Assembly (NCBI GenBank): GCA_903884815.1
Contig: CAISGE010000073.1
Span: 1-53,922 of the forward strand
From: Candidatus Omnitrophota bacterium
GTDB lineage: Bacteria > Omnitrophota > Omnitrophia > Omnitrophales > Aquincolibacteriaceae
Reading direction: 5' to 3'
DNA: 53,922 nucleotides
The notes under the pieces are model-generated. The model saw only the letters and a program-made list of their open reading frames with translations. It had not been told where the DNA came from and did no database searches. Positions 25,908 through 33,583 of the stretch are shown piece after piece (the first letter of the stretch is position 1; the number at the start of each line of letters is the position of its first letter). The position numbers and the translations under genes are program-made.

Positions 25908-26795
25908 ATGTCTGAATCATCCCCGAAGTTAATCCGAGTTGGCCACAGCCCTGACCCTGACGACGCGTTCATGTTTTATGCCCTGGCACACGAGAAGATC
26001 GATATGCGCGGCTTCAAGGTCGAGCATGTGATCGAGGACATTGAATCCCTCAATCAGCGCGCCCTCAAAGGCGAGCTTGAAGTCACCGCCGTTTCCTGCC
26101 ATGCCTTTGCCTATCTTTCCGAAAAGTATGCCGTGATGCGTTCCGGCGCGAGCGTGGGGGACGGATACGGCCCCGTGTTAGTTCGGAGCTGTGAGTTTGG
26201 AGTTTGGAGAAAAGCCGAAAATACTTTATTGAGAGTTGCCGTACCCGGGGAATTAACCACAGCCTTTCTTGCGCTCCAATTGTATGCGAATCCAGAGACC
26301 GGATTTGCGAACTCCGAACTCCCGGCTCCCTACCAAGTAGTTTTCACCCCCTTCGACAAGATCTTCGCCGCCGTAAAAAGTGGCGAAGTGGATTACGGAC
26401 TCGTTATTCACGAAGGCCAGCTCACGCATGCGGCCGAGGGCTTTGAAAAGGTGCTGGATCTGGGGGAGTGGTGGCATGAAACGACGAAGCTGCCGCTGCC
26501 GCTTGGGATCGATATTATCCGCAAGGACCTTGGGGCGGAGACGATGAAGCGCTTTGCCGTGCTCTTCAAAGAAAGCATCCAATATGCCTTGAATCACCGG
26601 GAAGATGCCCTAGAATACGCGAGCCAATTCGGCCGAGGTATCTCCCACGACCTGAATGACCGCTTCGTCGCGATGTATGTGAACGATCGTACGGTCGACC
26701 TTGGCGCGGACGGCGAGGCGGGATTCCGTAAGCTGCTGGACGATGCTTTTGCCGCGAAGATCATACCGAAGAAGATCAATCTGGAATTCATATAA
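25908..26795 (+). CDS. mqnD: 1,4-dihydroxy-6-naphthoate synthase (menaquinone, futalosine pathway)
   Basis: The ~295-residue protein starts MSESSPKLI and shows the MqnD signature HSPDPDDAFMFYAL at residues ~13-26, then VEDIESLN.., a conserved VAVPGELTTAFLALQL near ~105-120, and TPFDKIFAAVKSGEVDYGLVIHEGQ. MqnD converts cyclic de-hypoxanthinyl futalosine to 1,4-dihydroxy-6-naphthoate in the cytoplasm. Two variable loops on either side of the VAVPGELTT segment are encoded by inverted heptamer arms (26181-26208 and 26306-26333), so repeat DNA has been absorbed into the gene. The gene is bracketed by two family B elements. ATG 25908 is preferred over an in-frame TTG at 25881, which lies next to the upstream repeat; neither has a strong ribosome-binding site. 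No other mqn gene is in the window. Confidence 0.88.
   Translation: MSESSPKLIRVGHSPDPDDAFMFYALAHEKIDMRGFKVEHVIEDIESLNQRALKGELEVTAVSCHAFAYLSEKYAVMRSGASVGDGYGPVLVRSCEFGVWRKAENTLLRVAVPGELTTAFLALQLYANPETGFANSELPAPYQVVFTPFDKIFAAVKSGEVDYGLVIHEGQLTHAAEGFEKVLDLGEWWHETTKLPLPLGIDIIRKDLGAETMKRFAVLFKESIQYALNHREDALEYASQFGRGISHDLNDRFVAMYVNDRTVDLGADGEAGFRKLLDDAFAAKIIPKKINLEFI
26181..26333 (+). repeat. Heptamer inverted repeat, family C, embedded in mqnD
   Basis: The left arm is GTTCGGA GCTGTGA then GTTTGGA GTTTGGA (26181-26208). The right arm is TGCGAAC TCCGAAC then TCCCGGC TCCCTAC (26306-26333). The arms are imperfect reverse complements, with most mismatches being G-T compatible. The 97 nt between them encode the conserved core of MqnD. 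Confidence 0.65.
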
Positions 26796-26798
26796 AAT

Positions 26799-26877
26799 AG
26801 CGCAAAGCTCAACGCGCAACGCACAACGAGAAATCCGTCCTGAGAATTTTACGTTGAGCGTTGACCGTTGCGCGCGA
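26799..26877 (+). repeat. Heptamer repeat, family B copy 3
   Basis: The left arm is GCGCAAA GCTCAAC then GCGCAAC GCACAAC (from 26800). The right arm holds TTGAGCG TTGACCG then TTGCGCG (about 26855-26875). It begins a few bases after the mqnD stop. Its right end runs directly into the AGGAG ribosome-binding site of the next gene. Confidence 0.8.
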
Positions 26878-26887
26878 GGAGTTTTTT

Positions 26888-27487
26888 ATGGCTAACGACG
26901 AATTACGCATCAAAGCAGTGGAAGTCGCAAAAAAACATAAATCCAGCTGGATCGAGCTCGGGCAATATCTTTTTTCGATCTATAAGAACAAGCTCTTCAA
27001 AGAATGGGGCTATCAGGCCTTCGAGACCTATTGCCAAAAAGAGCTGAGCATTAAGGACGCGACGGCGTCGAAGCTGATCAAATCCTATGCTTTTCTCGAG
27101 AAAGAAGAACCGCGTATCGTGAAGCCGGACTTCACGGAGGAAGAAACGCCCAAGAAGATCCCTGATTACGAGGCCGTGAACCTGCTCCGCCTCGCCAAGG
27201 AAAACAAGAATATCCCTACGAATGAGTTCGCGGAACTGCGCCAGGAAGTGCTCAATGAAGGCAAAGAGCCGAAAGATATCCGGGCGAAGGTAAAGAAGAT
27301 CCTCGAGGACCAGAAGCCGAAGGATACGGCGGAGGCCAAGGATCAGAAGCGTAACGGGGTCTTAAGACGCCTGATCGGATTCATCAATTCCGCGAAAACG
27401 CAGCTCGAAGAAGATGACCTTGTGCCGGAGCATGTGCTCAAGCAGATGGAAACTCTGGCGCAGAAGCTCGCAGATCAGCTGGAGTAA
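26888..27487 (+). CDS. Conserved-looking hypothetical protein, charged and helical
   Basis: I cannot name this 199-residue protein. It is rich in Lys and Glu and predicted mostly helical. The first ~85 residues contain W-I-E-L-G-Q-Y-L (~20-27), WGYQAFETYCQKELSI (~43-58) and ATASKLIKSYAFLEKEEP, which reads like a helix-turn-helix-type domain. This suggests a DNA-binding or adaptor role, but no family is certain. The C-terminal half has lysine-rich helices. The start is ATG 26888 with AGGAG six bases upstream; an extension to 26861 would be translated from a palindromic repeat. Its last 50 bp overlap the C-terminal tail of the convergent GIY-YIG gene. Confidence 0.65.
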   Translation: MANDELRIKAVEVAKKHKSSWIELGQYLFSIYKNKLFKEWGYQAFETYCQKELSIKDATASKLIKSYAFLEKEEPRIVKPDFTEEETPKKIPDYEAVNLLRLAKENKNIPTNEFAELRQEVLNEGKEPKDIRAKVKKILEDQKPKDTAEAKDQKRNGVLRRLIGFINSAKTQLEEDDLVPEHVLKQMETLAQKLADQLE

Positions 27488-27878
27488 TACTCGTACGGCG
27501 TAAGGCGTTTCGCGTACGGCGCATTTTCTTTTTCTTCGTACCCCGTACGCCGTACTCCTTACCCAAAGCTAGCGCTTGCTTTTTAGCGCGTGGCCACTCC
27601 TTCACTTCACATTCCCGGATCAGCGCGCTTGACCGGTCCCCGCATTTCTCCGAATAAAGCATCTCCACGGGCTGATGGGTGCGTGTGTAGCGCGAGGCCT
27701 TGCCGGTCTGATGCATTTTCAGGCGTCGTTCGAGGTTGTTAGTAATACCGGTGTAGAAGGATCCATCGCCGCACTTGAGAATATAGAGGGACCACTTGTC
27801 CAAGGCTTTTCCCCGGCGCGCTTTCCCCTTTTTCTTTTTTTTGAGTCCCGCGAGCATTCGTTTGTAGGTGGGATGCAT
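27438..27878 (-). CDS. GIY-YIG nuclease-domain protein
   Basis: The 146-residue product has a lysine-rich start (LKKKKKGKARRGK) and then a single GIY-YIG domain at ~28-105: LYILKCGDGSFYTGITNN with the two Tyr-containing strands, the catalytic Arg in NLERRLKMH, and a Glu in SALIRECEVKEW. Small stand-alone GIY-YIG proteins of this type resemble the UPF0213/YhbQ group. The domain ends near KKQALALG; the last ~40 residues are translated from palindromic repeat A3 and from the antisense of the neighbouring gene, so the original stop was probably lost. Repeats A3 and A4 flank the gene exactly. A6-nt-scale gap separates its ATG from A4, and no normal ribosome-binding site is seen. Substrate unknown. 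Confidence 0.82.
   Translation of the reverse strand: MHPTYKRMLAGLKKKKKGKARRGKALDKWSLYILKCGDGSFYTGITNNLERRLKMHQTGKASRYTRTHQPVEMLYSEKCGDRSSALIRECEVKEWPRAKKQALALGKEYGVRGTKKKKMRRTRNALRRTSITPADLRASAPEFPSA
27492..27563 (+). repeat. Heptamer repeat, family A copy 3
   Basis: The left arm is CGTACGG CGTAAGG then CGTTTCG CGTACGG (27492-27519). The right arm is TCGTACC CCGTACG then CCGTACT CCTTACC (27536-27563). The centre is a pyrimidine-rich run. It overlaps the 3' end of the GIY-YIG frame and starts four bases after the stop of the convergent hypothetical gene. Confidence 0.85.
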
Positions 27879-27883
27879 GTTTT

Positions 27884-27957
27884 AGTACGGTGTACGGTGT
27901 ACGGAGTACGGAGGAAACATCCGTGGAAAGAAACGCCGTACGCCGTACTCCGTACTC
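27884..27957 (+). repeat. Heptamer repeat, family A copy 4
   Basis: The left arm is AGTACGG TGTACGG then TGTACGG AGTACGG (27884-27911). The right arm is GCCGTAC GCCGTAC then TCCGTAC (27935-27955). It lies between the start of the GIY-YIG gene and the stop codon of the PQ-loop-like gene and touches both. Confidence 0.85.
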
Positions 27958-28225
27958 ATCTCTTGAATTTATGATGATACTTCACGGTCACGACGACGAC
28001 GCCGGTAAAAAAGATCAGGTTCATCCATCCGAAGAAGCAGAACGCGGGTTCTTTGGATACCAGAGCGGCGGGGGACATCAGGAGGATGCAGATCCAGACC
28101 CCGAAAAGCCAGACCAGACTGATGTCATCGGCAGATTTTCGCTTGATGATCCGGATAATGAGCGGAATATTAAAAAGCGGTAGGATCGCTCCCGCCCACG
28201 CGCTGATTTTCATTAACAATTCCAT
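27956..28225 (-). CDS. Small membrane protein, PQ-loop/SWEET-like
   Basis: This ~89-residue protein starts MELLMKIS, with an AGAAAGGA ribosome-binding site just upstream. It has three hydrophobic segments: ISAWAGAILPLFNIPLIIRII, then ISLVWLFGVWICILLM, then FFGWMNLIFFTGVVVVTV. The pattern of P-L-x-x-x-P-x-I-I-R followed by K-S-A-D-D-I-S-L-V-W fits one half of a PQ-loop/SemiSWEET-type protein (conserved R..KS..dIS), which act as dimeric small-solute carriers in the inner membrane. No substrate can be assigned. The stop codon abuts palindromic repeat A4. The start at 28255 allowed by the frame lies upstream of the ribosome-binding site and is rejected. Confidence 0.68.
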   Translation of the reverse strand: MELLMKISAWAGAILPLFNIPLIIRIIKRKSADDISLVWLFGVWICILLMSPAALVSKEPAFCFFGWMNLIFFTGVVVVTVKYHHKFKR

Positions 28226-28296
28226 AAGTCCTTTCTCTTTTGACCCTGCAAACACCGGGTCTTTGCAGGGTGATTGGAGGGCGTCACTTTTTTGTA

Positions 28297-28370
28297 GTCA
28301 TCGCGAGCCCTCAAAGAGGGCGTGGCGATTTCGTTAAGATTGCTTCGCTGTCTTCGCAGCTCGCAATGAC
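28297..28370 (+). repeat. Palindromic GTCATTGCGAG-type repeat (family D)
   Basis: The element opens GTCATCGCGAG and closes CTCGCAATGAC, with inner matching blocks (GTGGCGAT / ATTGCTTC). It resembles the widespread bacterial palindromes that begin GTCATTGCGAG and contain GCAATC. It is not built from heptamers, so it is a separate class from the other repeats here. It sits in the upstream region of the PQ-loop gene and downstream of the M24 peptidase. Confidence 0.7.
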
Positions 28371-28404
28371 ATCTGGGCCATCGTTTTAAAACCAGCCAAT
28401 AACT

Positions 28405-29541
28405 CTAAATTTCAAGTTTTCTCGGGAACTTCGTGAGATTTCTACAACCGTGCTTGGTGACCACCACAACATCTTCCAACCGTACGCCGCCCGGGCCTTT
28501 ATAATAAAGACCGGGCTCCACGGTTACGACCTGTCCCGCTTTCAAGACATCATTGCCAACGCTGACGCGCGGCGGCTCATGGATATCCAACCCAAGACCG
28601 TGGCCCGTGCTGTGGAAAAATCCTTGCATGCGGCCGTCCTTAACCCCTGTCGCGAACCCCAGTTGCGCGAATCGTCCCTGGATGGCTTCGTGGACCTTCT
28701 TGCTCGCCATTCCGTGACGTATCATTTTAAAACCGATGTCCTGGCCCTGTTTGACCGCCGCATAAATTTTCTTAAGCTCCGGTGATGCCTTGCCGCGTAC
28801 GACGGTCCGGGTGAAGTCCGCATAATAGAGCGTTTCCTGACTGCGCGGAAAAATATCCATGATGATCGGCTGATGCGCGTAAAGGGGGCCGGAGCCCTGA
28901 TCGTGCGGGTCGATGGAATGCTGGCCGCAGGAGACGATGGTGTGCTCTCCGGAGCAGCCTTCTTCGAGGAGTACCCGGTGGATGATCTTTTTCAGGACCT
29001 CGCTTGTGAGGAGTTCCCCTTGGAAATAAAGCTTTCGACCCCGGATCTTCGAGCGCTTCAAGGTCTGGATCGCCTCGCACGCGGCTTTCTCCGTGGCCCG
29101 TAAGGCCTGAGTGATCGCGGCGATCTCGGCCGGAGTCTTGATCAGCCGTTCTTCAAAGAAGAGGCCCGTCTTATACCGGATCTCAAGGCCGCCGCGTTTC
29201 AGGGGAACATAATATTGGACAGGGAAATTTCCCGGAACGAGAACGCTTTTCACGTGGTGGATTTTAAGGAACCAAAGGATCAGTTCGGGGAAGGAGCAGG
29301 CCTTCCCGTGTTTTTCCTTATACTCCGCGGCGAGGAGGGAGGTGGAAAAGACGCCGTGGACACAGGCCTCTTTTTTGGCGCGGTCGAGCTCAAGGTCGCT
29401 GACCAGGATATACCGCCTGCCTCGGATCTGGACGAAGACGAACGGATCCGGCGCGATGAACCGGGTCGCGTAATAAAGGTCCGCGTCCTTTTCACTTGAA
29501 GCGATCAATAAAAGGTCTGAATTGGCCGATGAATGTGTCAT
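28405..29541 (-). CDS. M24 family metallopeptidase (Xaa-Pro dipeptidase/aminopeptidase-like)
   Basis: This 378-residue cytoplasmic protein has the pita-bread C-terminal fold of M24 peptidases after a ~140-residue creatinase-like N-terminal domain. Metal ligands are visible in order: Asp in IIMDIFPRS, Asp in ADFTRTVV, His in STGHGLGLDIHE, Glu in VTVEPGLYY and Glu in VRLEDVVVV. The family removes N-terminal residues next to proline or splits Xaa-Pro dipeptides using two metal ions. The Asp-containing strand, usually MDxG, reads MDIFP, as in several PepQ-like homologues. The start MTHSSANSD at 29541 is supported only by length. It is transcribed away from the polysaccharide locus that begins at 29680. 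Confidence 0.88.
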   Translation of the reverse strand: MTHSSANSDLLLIASSEKDADLYYATRFIAPDPFVFVQIRGRRYILVSDLELDRAKKEACVHGVFSTSLLAAEYKEKHGKACSFPELILWFLKIHHVKSVLVPGNFPVQYYVPLKRGGLEIRYKTGLFFEERLIKTPAEIAAITQALRATEKAACEAIQTLKRSKIRGRKLYFQGELLTSEVLKKIIHRVLLEEGCSGEHTIVSCGQHSIDPHDQGSGPLYAHQPIIMDIFPRSQETLYYADFTRTVVRGKASPELKKIYAAVKQGQDIGFKMIRHGMASKKVHEAIQGRFAQLGFATGVKDGRMQGFFHSTGHGLGLDIHEPPRVSVGNDVLKAGQVVTVEPGLYYKGPGGVRLEDVVVVTKHGCRNLTKFPRKLEI

Positions 29542-29594
29542 GATTGTCCTCGGGACATGGTAATATGATGTGACGATTTTAAAAAGCCGAATCT

Positions 29595-29653
29595 TTGCCT
29601 ATTAAGAGGAACAGACTCCGTCGGAGGATCCGCTCCGCTTGAAAGGATAGGCA
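29595..29653 (+). promoter_or_regulatory. Long-range inverted repeat in the leader of the glycan locus
   Basis: TGCCTAT (29595-29601) pairs with ATAGGCA (29647-29653). The interval contains an inner CTCCG-TC-GGAG hairpin and GGATCCGCTCC. It lies between the divergent M24 and flippase genes, about 30 nt before the flippase start. A leader hairpin or operator is possible; no T tract follows. Confidence 0.3.
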
Positions 29654-29679
29654 GCGACTTTGCTGGCGGGATTGGAGTT

Positions 29680-30978
29680 TTGAAAAAGATGGAATTTTTA
29701 AAAATAATGTATCGCAATTTCAATTCATCGCACAGGAAAAAAGCTGTCGCCGAAAATTTTTTGTCGCTGTCTGTTTTGCAAGTCACCAGTTTTCTCGTTC
29801 CTCTCATCACAATGCCATACCTATTTCGCGTTCTGGGCCCGAGCAAATGCGGGCTCATTGCATTCGCCTCAGCCTTTGTCCAATACTTTGCTGCCATCAT
29901 CGAATATGGTTTCGGGCTTTCTGCAACACGAGAAATCGCAATAAACCAGAATGATCCTCACAAAGTATCAGAAATCTTTTGTTCCGTCCTAATCATCAAA
30001 ATATTTTTTTTCTGTATAAGCGCTCTTTTCTTTCTGACGCTCCTTCTTGCAGTGCCGAGATTTCGAAACGATTGGGTCGTTTTTCTTATTACATTTTGCG
30101 GGCTTATTGGGAATGTGCTGTTGCCCGTCTATTTTTTTCAGGGGATGGATAAGATGAGGTACTACCTGTTGAGTAGCTTGACAGTATTGGCAACAACGGC
30201 CGCCATCTTCTTTTTTATCAAAGCGGAAAAAGATTATTTGAATTTACCGCTTATTAATGCGTGCGGGGCCATAGCAAGCGGAGTGATAGCTGTCGCGGTT
30301 GTCTTGTTTCGATTTAACGTCCGAGTAGTTTTTCCATCCAAAGGACAATTAAAGAGGCAGCTGATCGAAGGGTGGCATGTCTTTGTGGCGAATCTGAGTT
30401 CTTCTGTGCCTGCAAACACAAGAGTTTTCGTGGTGGGAATATTTGCAAGCGATACGATAACCGGTTATTACAGCGCTGCTGAAAGGCTGATAACCATGCT
30501 GTTTGCTTTTCCTTTAAGCGTTTTGGCACAGTCGGTGGTTTCGAAGTTGAGCGCTCTTTTCATCACAGATGAATTGCTCGTGCGGAAACTACTTAAAAAA
30601 CTTCAATGGTTCACGAGCCTGATGTATTTGACTATTGTCGCTGTGTTTTTCCCCTTGGCTCCGGCGATTATGACTTTTTTTTGTGGCAAGCCTTTTCCCG
30701 AGGCTGTTTTGAGTTTTCGGTTACTGCTCATACCTCTTTTGCTTGCTGCTTATAATGCGTTCAGGCTGCAAAGTTTTTTTATTTACGGAAAAAGTTCGAT
30801 TTTTGCGCATGTGTGTCTCGTCGCAGGGATCGCAGGGACAGCTTCTTGTTTCATCTTGGCTTTTTTATTTTCTTATGTAGGCGCAGCGGTCAGCCTGATT
30901 ATCCTTGTAGTTGTTATGATATGGATGAGTGTGAAAAATGAGGCGCTTCTTATTACTCAATCTGCGGCAAAGGCGTGA
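29680..30978 (+). CDS. Polysaccharide flippase (Wzx/MOP-superfamily)
   Basis: This 432-residue protein has about twelve hydrophobic segments. Its N-terminal region typifies O-antigen/teichoic-acid flippases: FLSLSVLQVTSFLVPLITMPYLFRVLGPSKCGLIAFA, where P-x-L-x-R-x-L-G-x-x-x-x-G is the family signature. It would move lipid-linked oligosaccharide across the inner membrane. The start is TTG 29680 behind GGAG, or possibly ATG 29689 nine bases on. It is the first gene of a plus-strand glycan locus and is followed three bases later by a methyltransferase, so they are co-transcribed. Its coding sequence is clearly richer in A/T than genes before 29 kb, which suggests lateral acquisition or relaxed codon use. 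Confidence 0.88.
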   Translation: MKKMEFLKIMYRNFNSSHRKKAVAENFLSLSVLQVTSFLVPLITMPYLFRVLGPSKCGLIAFASAFVQYFAAIIEYGFGLSATREIAINQNDPHKVSEIFCSVLIIKIFFFCISALFFLTLLLAVPRFRNDWVVFLITFCGLIGNVLLPVYFFQGMDKMRYYLLSSLTVLATTAAIFFFIKAEKDYLNLPLINACGAIASGVIAVAVVLFRFNVRVVFPSKGQLKRQLIEGWHVFVANLSSSVPANTRVFVVGIFASDTITGYYSAAERLITMLFAFPLSVLAQSVVSKLSALFITDELLVRKLLKKLQWFTSLMYLTIVAVFFPLAPAIMTFFCGKPFPEAVLSFRLLLIPLLLAAYNAFRLQSFFIYGKSSIFAHVCLVAGIAGTASCFILAFLFSYVGAAVSLIILVVVMIWMSVKNEALLITQSAAKA

Positions 30979-30981
30979 TAA

Positions 30982-31635
30982 ATGCAGAATTTTCAAGCTT
31001 GGTTAAAACGGCTAGGTGAATCGATCTTCAAAAAACGGGAAGTATCTTCCTTCGCCAGAGAGAGTTTTGATAAAATTATGTCGGAGCATGGGGTTCCCTA
31101 TAAGTTGCATTTAGGGTGTGGCAAGGTCCGATTGGAGGGTTGGATCAATGTCGACGGGGACACAAAGGCTACGGCGGCGGACGTTAGATGGGATTTAACG
31201 ACTCCTTTGCCTTTTCCCAAAAACACATGTGCCCTGATATATCATGAACACTTGTTGGAGCATCTTCCCGTCAAGGAGGGCGTCTCTTTACTCAAGGAAT
31301 GTTATCATTTGCTCCAACCCGATGGTGTTTTGCGGGTTGCTATGCCATCTCTCGATGAACTCATAGAAAGAGCTTATAAGGGGACATGGCGGGAAATGGA
31401 CTGGATTTCTTGGCCCGAGCACCGTTTTATTAAAACGAGAGCAGAAATGGTCAATATCGCGTTTCGATGGTGGGGACATCAGTGGCTGTATGACCGCGAA
31501 GAGTTGCACAGAAGGCTTGAGGAGGCAGGTTTCTCCAAGATAAAAGATGTTGCTTGGGGGCAGAGTGATGTCCCGGAATTGCGCGATCGAGAAACCCGTA
31601 AAGATACGGGGCTGATCTGCGAGGCGCGAAAATAA
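30982..31635 (+). CDS. SAM-dependent methyltransferase (type 11-like)
   Basis: The 217-residue protein carries the class I methyltransferase motif I LHLGCGKVRLEGWINVDGD (residues ~36-54), with the acidic end of strand 2. Later motifs are YHEHLLEHLPVKEG and LLQPDGVLRVAMPSLDEL. Homologues in glycan clusters methylate sugars or polyprenyl-linked intermediates; the target here is not evident. It begins three bases after the flippase stop. A hairpin with a T tract follows at 31650. Confidence 0.85.
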   Translation: MQNFQAWLKRLGESIFKKREVSSFARESFDKIMSEHGVPYKLHLGCGKVRLEGWINVDGDTKATAADVRWDLTTPLPFPKNTCALIYHEHLLEHLPVKEGVSLLKECYHLLQPDGVLRVAMPSLDELIERAYKGTWREMDWISWPEHRFIKTRAEMVNIAFRWWGHQWLYDREELHRRLEEAGFSKIKDVAWGQSDVPELRDRETRKDTGLICEARK

Positions 31636-31649
31636 AACCAAGGTTGATT

Positions 31650-31688
31650 AAAAGCTCTCTGGGTGGAAATCAAAGAGCTTGTTTTTTT
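31650..31688 (+). terminator. Terminator-like hairpin within the glycan locus
   Basis: AAGCTCT (31652-31658) pairs with AGAGCTT (31674-31680), and seven T residues follow. It stands between the methyltransferase and the acyltransferase, so it may separate a short flippase-methyltransferase transcript from downstream genes. AGGGAGG just after it is the next gene's ribosome-binding site. Confidence 0.6.
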
Positions 31689-31711
31689 GAAAAGAAGGGA
31701 GGCTCTATCAC

Positions 31712-32347
31712 GTGAAAAAAAAGATTATCATATGGGGTACTTCAGGACAGGCAAAGGTTGTGATGGATATTTTAAGGTTTGATAAACAATGTGAAGTTAT
31801 TGGCTTCCTGGATGATCGAGTCAGTCTGAGGCCCTCCACCTTTTATGGGAGGCCTGTTTTTGGAGGAAAGGAACAGCTGGGACGCATAGCCAAGATAGGG
31901 ACGCGCAGGATTATCTTAGCTTTTGGAGATTGTCCTGCAAGGTTAAAACTAACGCATTTCCTAGAGGAAAATCGTTTTCTATTAACTGGAGCGATTCATC
32001 CCAGCGCGATTATCGCTAAAGATGCGGTGGTTGCGCCTGGGGCAATGATCTCTGCCGGGGCTATTATTAATCCGGGGTGTATCGTCGGCAAGAGTGTTAT
32101 TATCAATACAAATTCAAGCGTGGATCACGGATGTCGCGTCGGGGATGCCGCTCATATAGGCCCGGGAGTTTGTTTGGGGGGAGATGTTGAGGTCGGGGAA
32201 GCTGCTTGGGTTGGCATTGGCGTTACGGTTAAAGATAATATCAGAATAGGTGCGGGGGCAATAATCGGGGCTGGGTCCGTCGTAGTAAAAGACATTCCTG
32301 CACGCGTTCTTGCTTATGGTGTTCCAGCAAAAGTCATTAAAAAATGA
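31712..32347 (+). CDS. NeuD/PglD-like sugar O- or N-acyltransferase
   Basis: The 211-residue protein has an N-terminal Rossmann-like part (IIIWGTSGQAKVVMDIL, residues ~4-20), then a left-handed beta-helix of hexapeptide repeats from ~90 to 195 (..VVAPGAMISAGAIINPGC.. and VGEAAWVGIGVTVKDNIRIG..). It ends with ARVLAYGVPAKVI, typical of NeuD/PglD acetyltransferases. NSSVDHGCRVG includes the catalytic His. These enzymes acetylate UDP- or dTDP-amino sugars or sialic acid using acetyl-CoA. The next gene, an aminotransferase ten bases downstream, would make the amino sugar. The start is GTG 31712 behind AGGGAGG. Confidence 0.88.
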   Translation: MKKKIIIWGTSGQAKVVMDILRFDKQCEVIGFLDDRVSLRPSTFYGRPVFGGKEQLGRIAKIGTRRIILAFGDCPARLKLTHFLEENRFLLTGAIHPSAIIAKDAVVAPGAMISAGAIINPGCIVGKSVIINTNSSVDHGCRVGDAAHIGPGVCLGGDVEVGEAAWVGIGVTVKDNIRIGAGAIIGAGSVVVKDIPARVLAYGVPAKVIKK

Positions 32348-32356
32348 GGCCTCGTG

Positions 32357-33553
32357 ATGCGAGATAAGGAAAAAGTTAGTGACCTTGCTATTTTAGGGGG
32401 ACCTCCAGCTTTTCATGAAAAGCTACATGTCGGGCGTCCCAACATTGGAGATCGTGAAAAATTATTTGAACGGTTTCGCGGTGTTTTAGATAGGAACTGG
32501 CTTACCAATAACGGTCCCTTGGTTCAAGAATTTGAAAAAAAGATCCAAGAGTTGCATGCAGTAAAACATTGCATTGCTATTTGCAACGGAACGGTAGCTC
32601 TTGAGATCGTGACAAGGGCTGTAGGCCTGTCGGGCGAAGTGATCATTCCATCCTTTACTTTTATAGCTACGGCACACGCGCTTCAATGGCAGGAAATAAC
32701 GCCTGTTTTTTGTGACATTAATCCTCAAACATATAACCTTGATCCCGAGCAAGTCGAGAAATTGATAACGCCGCGGACGACGGGGATTATGGGCGTGCAC
32801 CTTTGGGGGCGCGCGTGTGATGTTTCGGCGCTTACGGCGATCGCTCGTAAGCACAATCTCAAGCTCTTGTTTGATGCTTCTCATGCGTTCGGATGTTCTT
32901 CTCAGGGCGAAATGATCGGTGGTTTTGGGAATGCTGAGGTGTTGAGTTTTCATGCTACGAAGGTACTCAACACTTTTGAAGGTGGCGCTATTTTGACCAA
33001 TGATGATGAGTTGGCAAAGCGGATCCGGTACATGCGTAATTTTGGTTTTCAGGATTACGACACCGTGGTTTATCTCGGGATTAACGGTAAAATGAATGAG
33101 ATTTGTGCGGCGATGGGTTTAACAGGGATGGAAAGCTTTGAAAAATTCCAAGCGACCAACTATCGTAATTACCAAGCGTATAGCCGTGCGCTTGAAGGGG
33201 TCCCGGGTATTAAAGTTGTGCCTTATAATGAAAAAGAAAAATGCAACTATCAGTATTTGGTCCTCACGGTTGACGAAAAGGTTGCCGGAATCAGCCGAGA
33301 TGTGTTAAGCCGCATTCTGCATGCAGAGAATGTTTTAGCGCGCCGTTATTTTTTTCCAGGATGTCACCGCATGCAGCCCTACGCATCCATGCCCTTTTAT
33401 AAAGGACTGCGATTGCCCGAAACCGAGAAGGCTTCAAGCCAGCTCCTCGCTCTGCCTACGGGCTTAGCTGTTGGAGAGTCGGAAATCCATAGCCTCGTCA
33501 AAATCATCAAGCTGAGCCTTGCGCACGCTCATGAGCTCAAGTCAAAGCTGTAA
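32357..33553 (+). CDS. DegT/DnrJ/EryC1 PLP-dependent sugar aminotransferase
   Basis: This ~399-residue enzyme has the family's PLP-binding pattern: the AICNGTVALEI segment (~75-85), DASHAFGC (~173-180), and the Schiff-base lysine K202 in SFHATKVLNTFEGG. It would transfer an amino group from glutamate or glutamine to a nucleotide-bound keto-sugar in the cytoplasm. Together with the adjacent NeuD/PglD-like acyltransferase it suggests an N-acylated amino-deoxy sugar in the surface glycan. No 4,6-dehydratase specific for dTDP- or UDP-sugars is in the window, so the keto-sugar supply is elsewhere or comes from the Gmd product. ATG 32357 is used; GTG 32354 directly before is also possible. Confidence 0.9.
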   Translation: MRDKEKVSDLAILGGPPAFHEKLHVGRPNIGDREKLFERFRGVLDRNWLTNNGPLVQEFEKKIQELHAVKHCIAICNGTVALEIVTRAVGLSGEVIIPSFTFIATAHALQWQEITPVFCDINPQTYNLDPEQVEKLITPRTTGIMGVHLWGRACDVSALTAIARKHNLKLLFDASHAFGCSSQGEMIGGFGNAEVLSFHATKVLNTFEGGAILTNDDELAKRIRYMRNFGFQDYDTVVYLGINGKMNEICAAMGLTGMESFEKFQATNYRNYQAYSRALEGVPGIKVVPYNEKEKCNYQYLVLTVDEKVAGISRDVLSRILHAENVLARRYFFPGCHRMQPYASMPFYKGLRLPETEKASSQLLALPTGLAVGESEIHSLVKIIKLSLAHAHELKSKL

Positions 33554-33583
33554 ATTCTCTCAAATATTCGCGAGCCCCTCACG

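Noticed and set aside
27884..27957. Flanking A elements read as terminal inverted repeats of an insertion sequence
   Set aside because: No transposase is present and no target-site duplication is evident; similar elements occur singly elsewhere. The nuclease link is kept only as a finding.
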